Assembly: GCF_009909155.2 (NCBI RefSeq)
Contig: NZ_JAAAPM020000034.1
Coordinates: 1-34,596 of the forward strand
Length of the DNA: 34,596 bases
Direction: 5' to 3'
DNA from: Flavobacterium undicola
GTDB taxonomy: Bacteria > Bacteroidota > Bacteroidia > Flavobacteriales > Flavobacteriaceae
Below are positions 33,471 to 34,596 of this stretch, piece after piece. The notes under the pieces are model-generated. The model did not search any database, was not told the origin of the DNA, and saw only the letters and a program-made list of their open reading frames with translations. Position numbers and translations under genes: made by a program. Each line of letters opens with the position of its first letter. Positions within the stretch are counted from its first letter, which is position 1.

Positions 33471-33732
33471 CTTTAAAAAGTTTTAGCAGATCTTTTTTAT
33501 TGTAGTAATAGGAACCAAGAACTTTTTTAAATCGGACTTTCTGTGTCATCCTTAAATTCTGTACTGAACCTGCAGAAATATCCAGAAGCTTTCTCACTGC
33601 CTTACTTTTCAGCCATTCAAGCTCTAATGTTTCGGTTTTATCATTATTATTTTCTTGAATAATAGTTCGCATACTATCAATTAATAATATACCAAACTGT
33701 CTTAAATCTTCTTTAGTTACAATCTTCCCCAT
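33454..33732 (-). CDS. HTH_17/excisionase-like protein, paralogue of the 10.1-kb HTH protein
   Basis: 92 residues. It aligns in order with the protein at 10063-10368: VTKEDLRQFGILLIDSM to ITREDLNEFRTLLLADL, then LKSKAVRKLLDISAGSVQNL to LKSTEVRKLLNISPGTLQNL, then KVLGSYYYNKKDLLKL. It is transcribed away from the gene-free stretch on its right and towards the integrase. An Xis or repressor role for the neighbouring integrase is likely by context. Confidence 0.8.
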   Translation of the reverse strand: MGKIVTKEDLRQFGILLIDSMRTIIQENNNDKTETLELEWLKSKAVRKLLDISAGSVQNLRMTQKVRFKKVLGSYYYNKKDLLKLFKDESNK

Positions 33733-34229
33733 AACACTATCTATTGTTTTTATTTTTTATTTTTTAGGAACAATAGCTTTTTTATCAGCCATTCATACAG
33801 CTAATGTAATAGAGTAACAAATAAATAATCGATCTGGTGTTCTGAATGGAGTTTTTTGGCTTTAATTGACTCCTAGTATAATGTATATCCAGCATATAAA
33901 CTCAAATCCTCAAAGCACATTTATTCATCCGCTACCCTACTTCATAAAAAAGCTTAATCGGATATCTAATAAAAAAATCTTGATAAATCCAAATCTTCTC
34001 CCAAACTCTATTTTTCAAGATCCTTTTACATGGCTTCCATAGCCAAACATTTAGAAAAATATTAGACACTTAATTTTTTTTAAGAATTCTATTGCATTAG
34101 TTCATGTTTTCAAATCACATTGAACCATTTACTCAATGCCTTTTTAATCACTTCCACTGTTTTTTATTCAAGAGCCAGTATGCTGTTTTGTCCCATTTCA
34201 AGAGCAAAGGTATTCTAGTGTTCTTAACA

Positions 34230-34312
34230 CAGGAACAAGGTCATGCCCTACGGGTTTGTCAAAAAATCTCCACCCATTCGGGTCGTATTTCTTTGACAAA
34301 ACCTTGCTCCTG
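34230..34312. repeat. structured hairpin sharing a 31-base motif with the 28.2-kb hairpin
   Basis: 33733-34522 has no gene I can support. This hairpin has CAGGAACAAGGT (34230-34241) with ACCTTGCTCCTG (34301-34312), TTTGTCAAA (34255-34263) with TTTGACAAA (34292-34300) and an apical ACCC-ATTC-GGGT (34272-34283). The left arm holds GCCCTACGGGTTT, 8 bases, ATCTCCACCC (34245-34275), identical in both blocks and spacing to 28188-28218. A 12-base direct repeat TGAAACGAAACA follows at 34337-34348 and 34426-34437. Confidence 0.7.
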
Positions 34313-34522
34313 CTAAACACTAACCTTTTATGCTCCTGAAACGAAACAAAGCATACTCCGGCTCTTTAGACGAATAAAAAAAATGTCAATAATGGAAAAC
34401 AACAGCATTAGAAATGGTAATAGAGTGAAACGAAACAGCTCCTCCTCTCATTGCCGAATAAATAAAATAAATTGAGTTAGTCATTTAGTTTCTGTATTTT
34501 TATGTCTTTAAAAACAGTCGTT

Positions 34523-34596
34523 ATGGAAGTATTTGAAGGACAAAGCATACTAAACTTTATAAAAGAATTGCCAAATGATGAAGCTTGCAAAGCTTA
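34523..34596 (+). CDS. N-terminus of an IS1595-like transposase (cut by window edge)
   Basis: ATG at 34523 opens a frame that runs off the window after 24 codons. MEVFEGQSILNFIKELPNDE and then ACKA match the start of IS1595-family (ISXO2-like) transposases, in which a zinc ribbon and DDE domain follow. No terminal inverted repeat is certain upstream. Family assignment is from the short pattern alone. Confidence 0.55.
   Translation, partial: MEVFEGQSILNFIKELPNDEACKA

Noticed and set aside
34104..34316. A 70-codon frame at the right end
   Set aside because: It runs through the hairpin and repeat at 34230-34312 and its Cys/Phe/His-rich product looks like read-through of structured non-coding DNA.
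30910..34395. AATGTCAATAATGG shared at 30910-30923 and 34382-34395
   Set aside because: A 14-base AT-rich match without conserved surroundings may be chance in 34.6 kb of such DNA.

Overview
The window looks like Bacteroidota DNA, most probably a flavobacterium (Flavobacterium/Chryseobacterium type). The DNA is strongly AT-rich, Shine-Dalgarno sequences are weak or absent, and one gene is an OLD-yellow/GMC/pirin-type gene of a kind common there. Other lineage markers are a DUF5675 protein, a DUF6943-like protein, a CTn-type tyrosine recombinase and an IS1595-like transposase start. No database search was possible; names rest on motifs and remembered family signatures.

Layout. (1) 1-7.7 kb is ordinary metabolism on the + strand: the tail of an upstream gene, a secreted YtcJ-like amidohydrolase closed by two terminators, then a tight run of old yellow enzyme, GMC oxidoreductase, SDR and pirin, followed by an NAPE-PLD/UlaG-like metallo-beta-lactamase-fold hydrolase. 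(2) A start-less gene remnant at 7.8-8.0 kb marks the change to accessory DNA. (3) 8-12 kb holds an unrecognised 495-aa protein with an RteC-like tail, a small convergent gene, a strongly structured non-coding stretch, and a replication-type module: HTH protein, winged-helix replication-like protein and DnaC-like ATPase. (4) 12.0-13.7 kb is a hipBA toxin-antitoxin pair behind two copies of a palindromic operator.

(5) 13.7-27.1 kb is the centre of interest: nine co-directional genes with overlapping or very short junctions. In order they are a 1346-aa alpha-helical protein with a restriction-fold-like C-terminus; an OLD-family ATPase/TOPRIM nuclease; a UvrD-like helicase; a 157-aa helical protein; a protein with a PD...ExK nuclease signature; a protein ending in a HEPN-like domain; a caspase-family protease with a C-x2-C...H-x2-C zinc-like motif; a 150-aa protein with a coiled coil and a C-terminal membrane anchor; and a small excisionase-like HTH protein. 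The OLD plus UvrD pair is the core of Gabija-type (class 2 OLD) anti-phage systems. Here it is embedded with up to four further possible effectors (two nuclease-like, one HEPN RNase-like, one protease), which suggests an extended, possibly undescribed defence system that senses DNA and kills or arrests the cell.

(6) 27.1-28.4 kb has no convincing gene but carries a series of at least eight long imperfect inverted repeats. (7) 28.4-31.3 kb has a DUF6943-like gene, a tRNA-3'-end-like sequence, a minus-strand cassette with small membrane proteins, DUF5675 and a phage-like 252-aa protein, and a small HTH-like gene. (8) 31.5-34.6 kb looks like one end of a second mobile element: a tRNA-3'-like att candidate, a strong terminator, a tyrosine recombinase lacking the box I arginine, a minus-strand HTH/winged-helix pair paralogous to the pair at 10-11 kb, a second copy of the structured repeat seen at 28.2 kb, and the first 24 codons of an IS1595-like transposase running off the edge.
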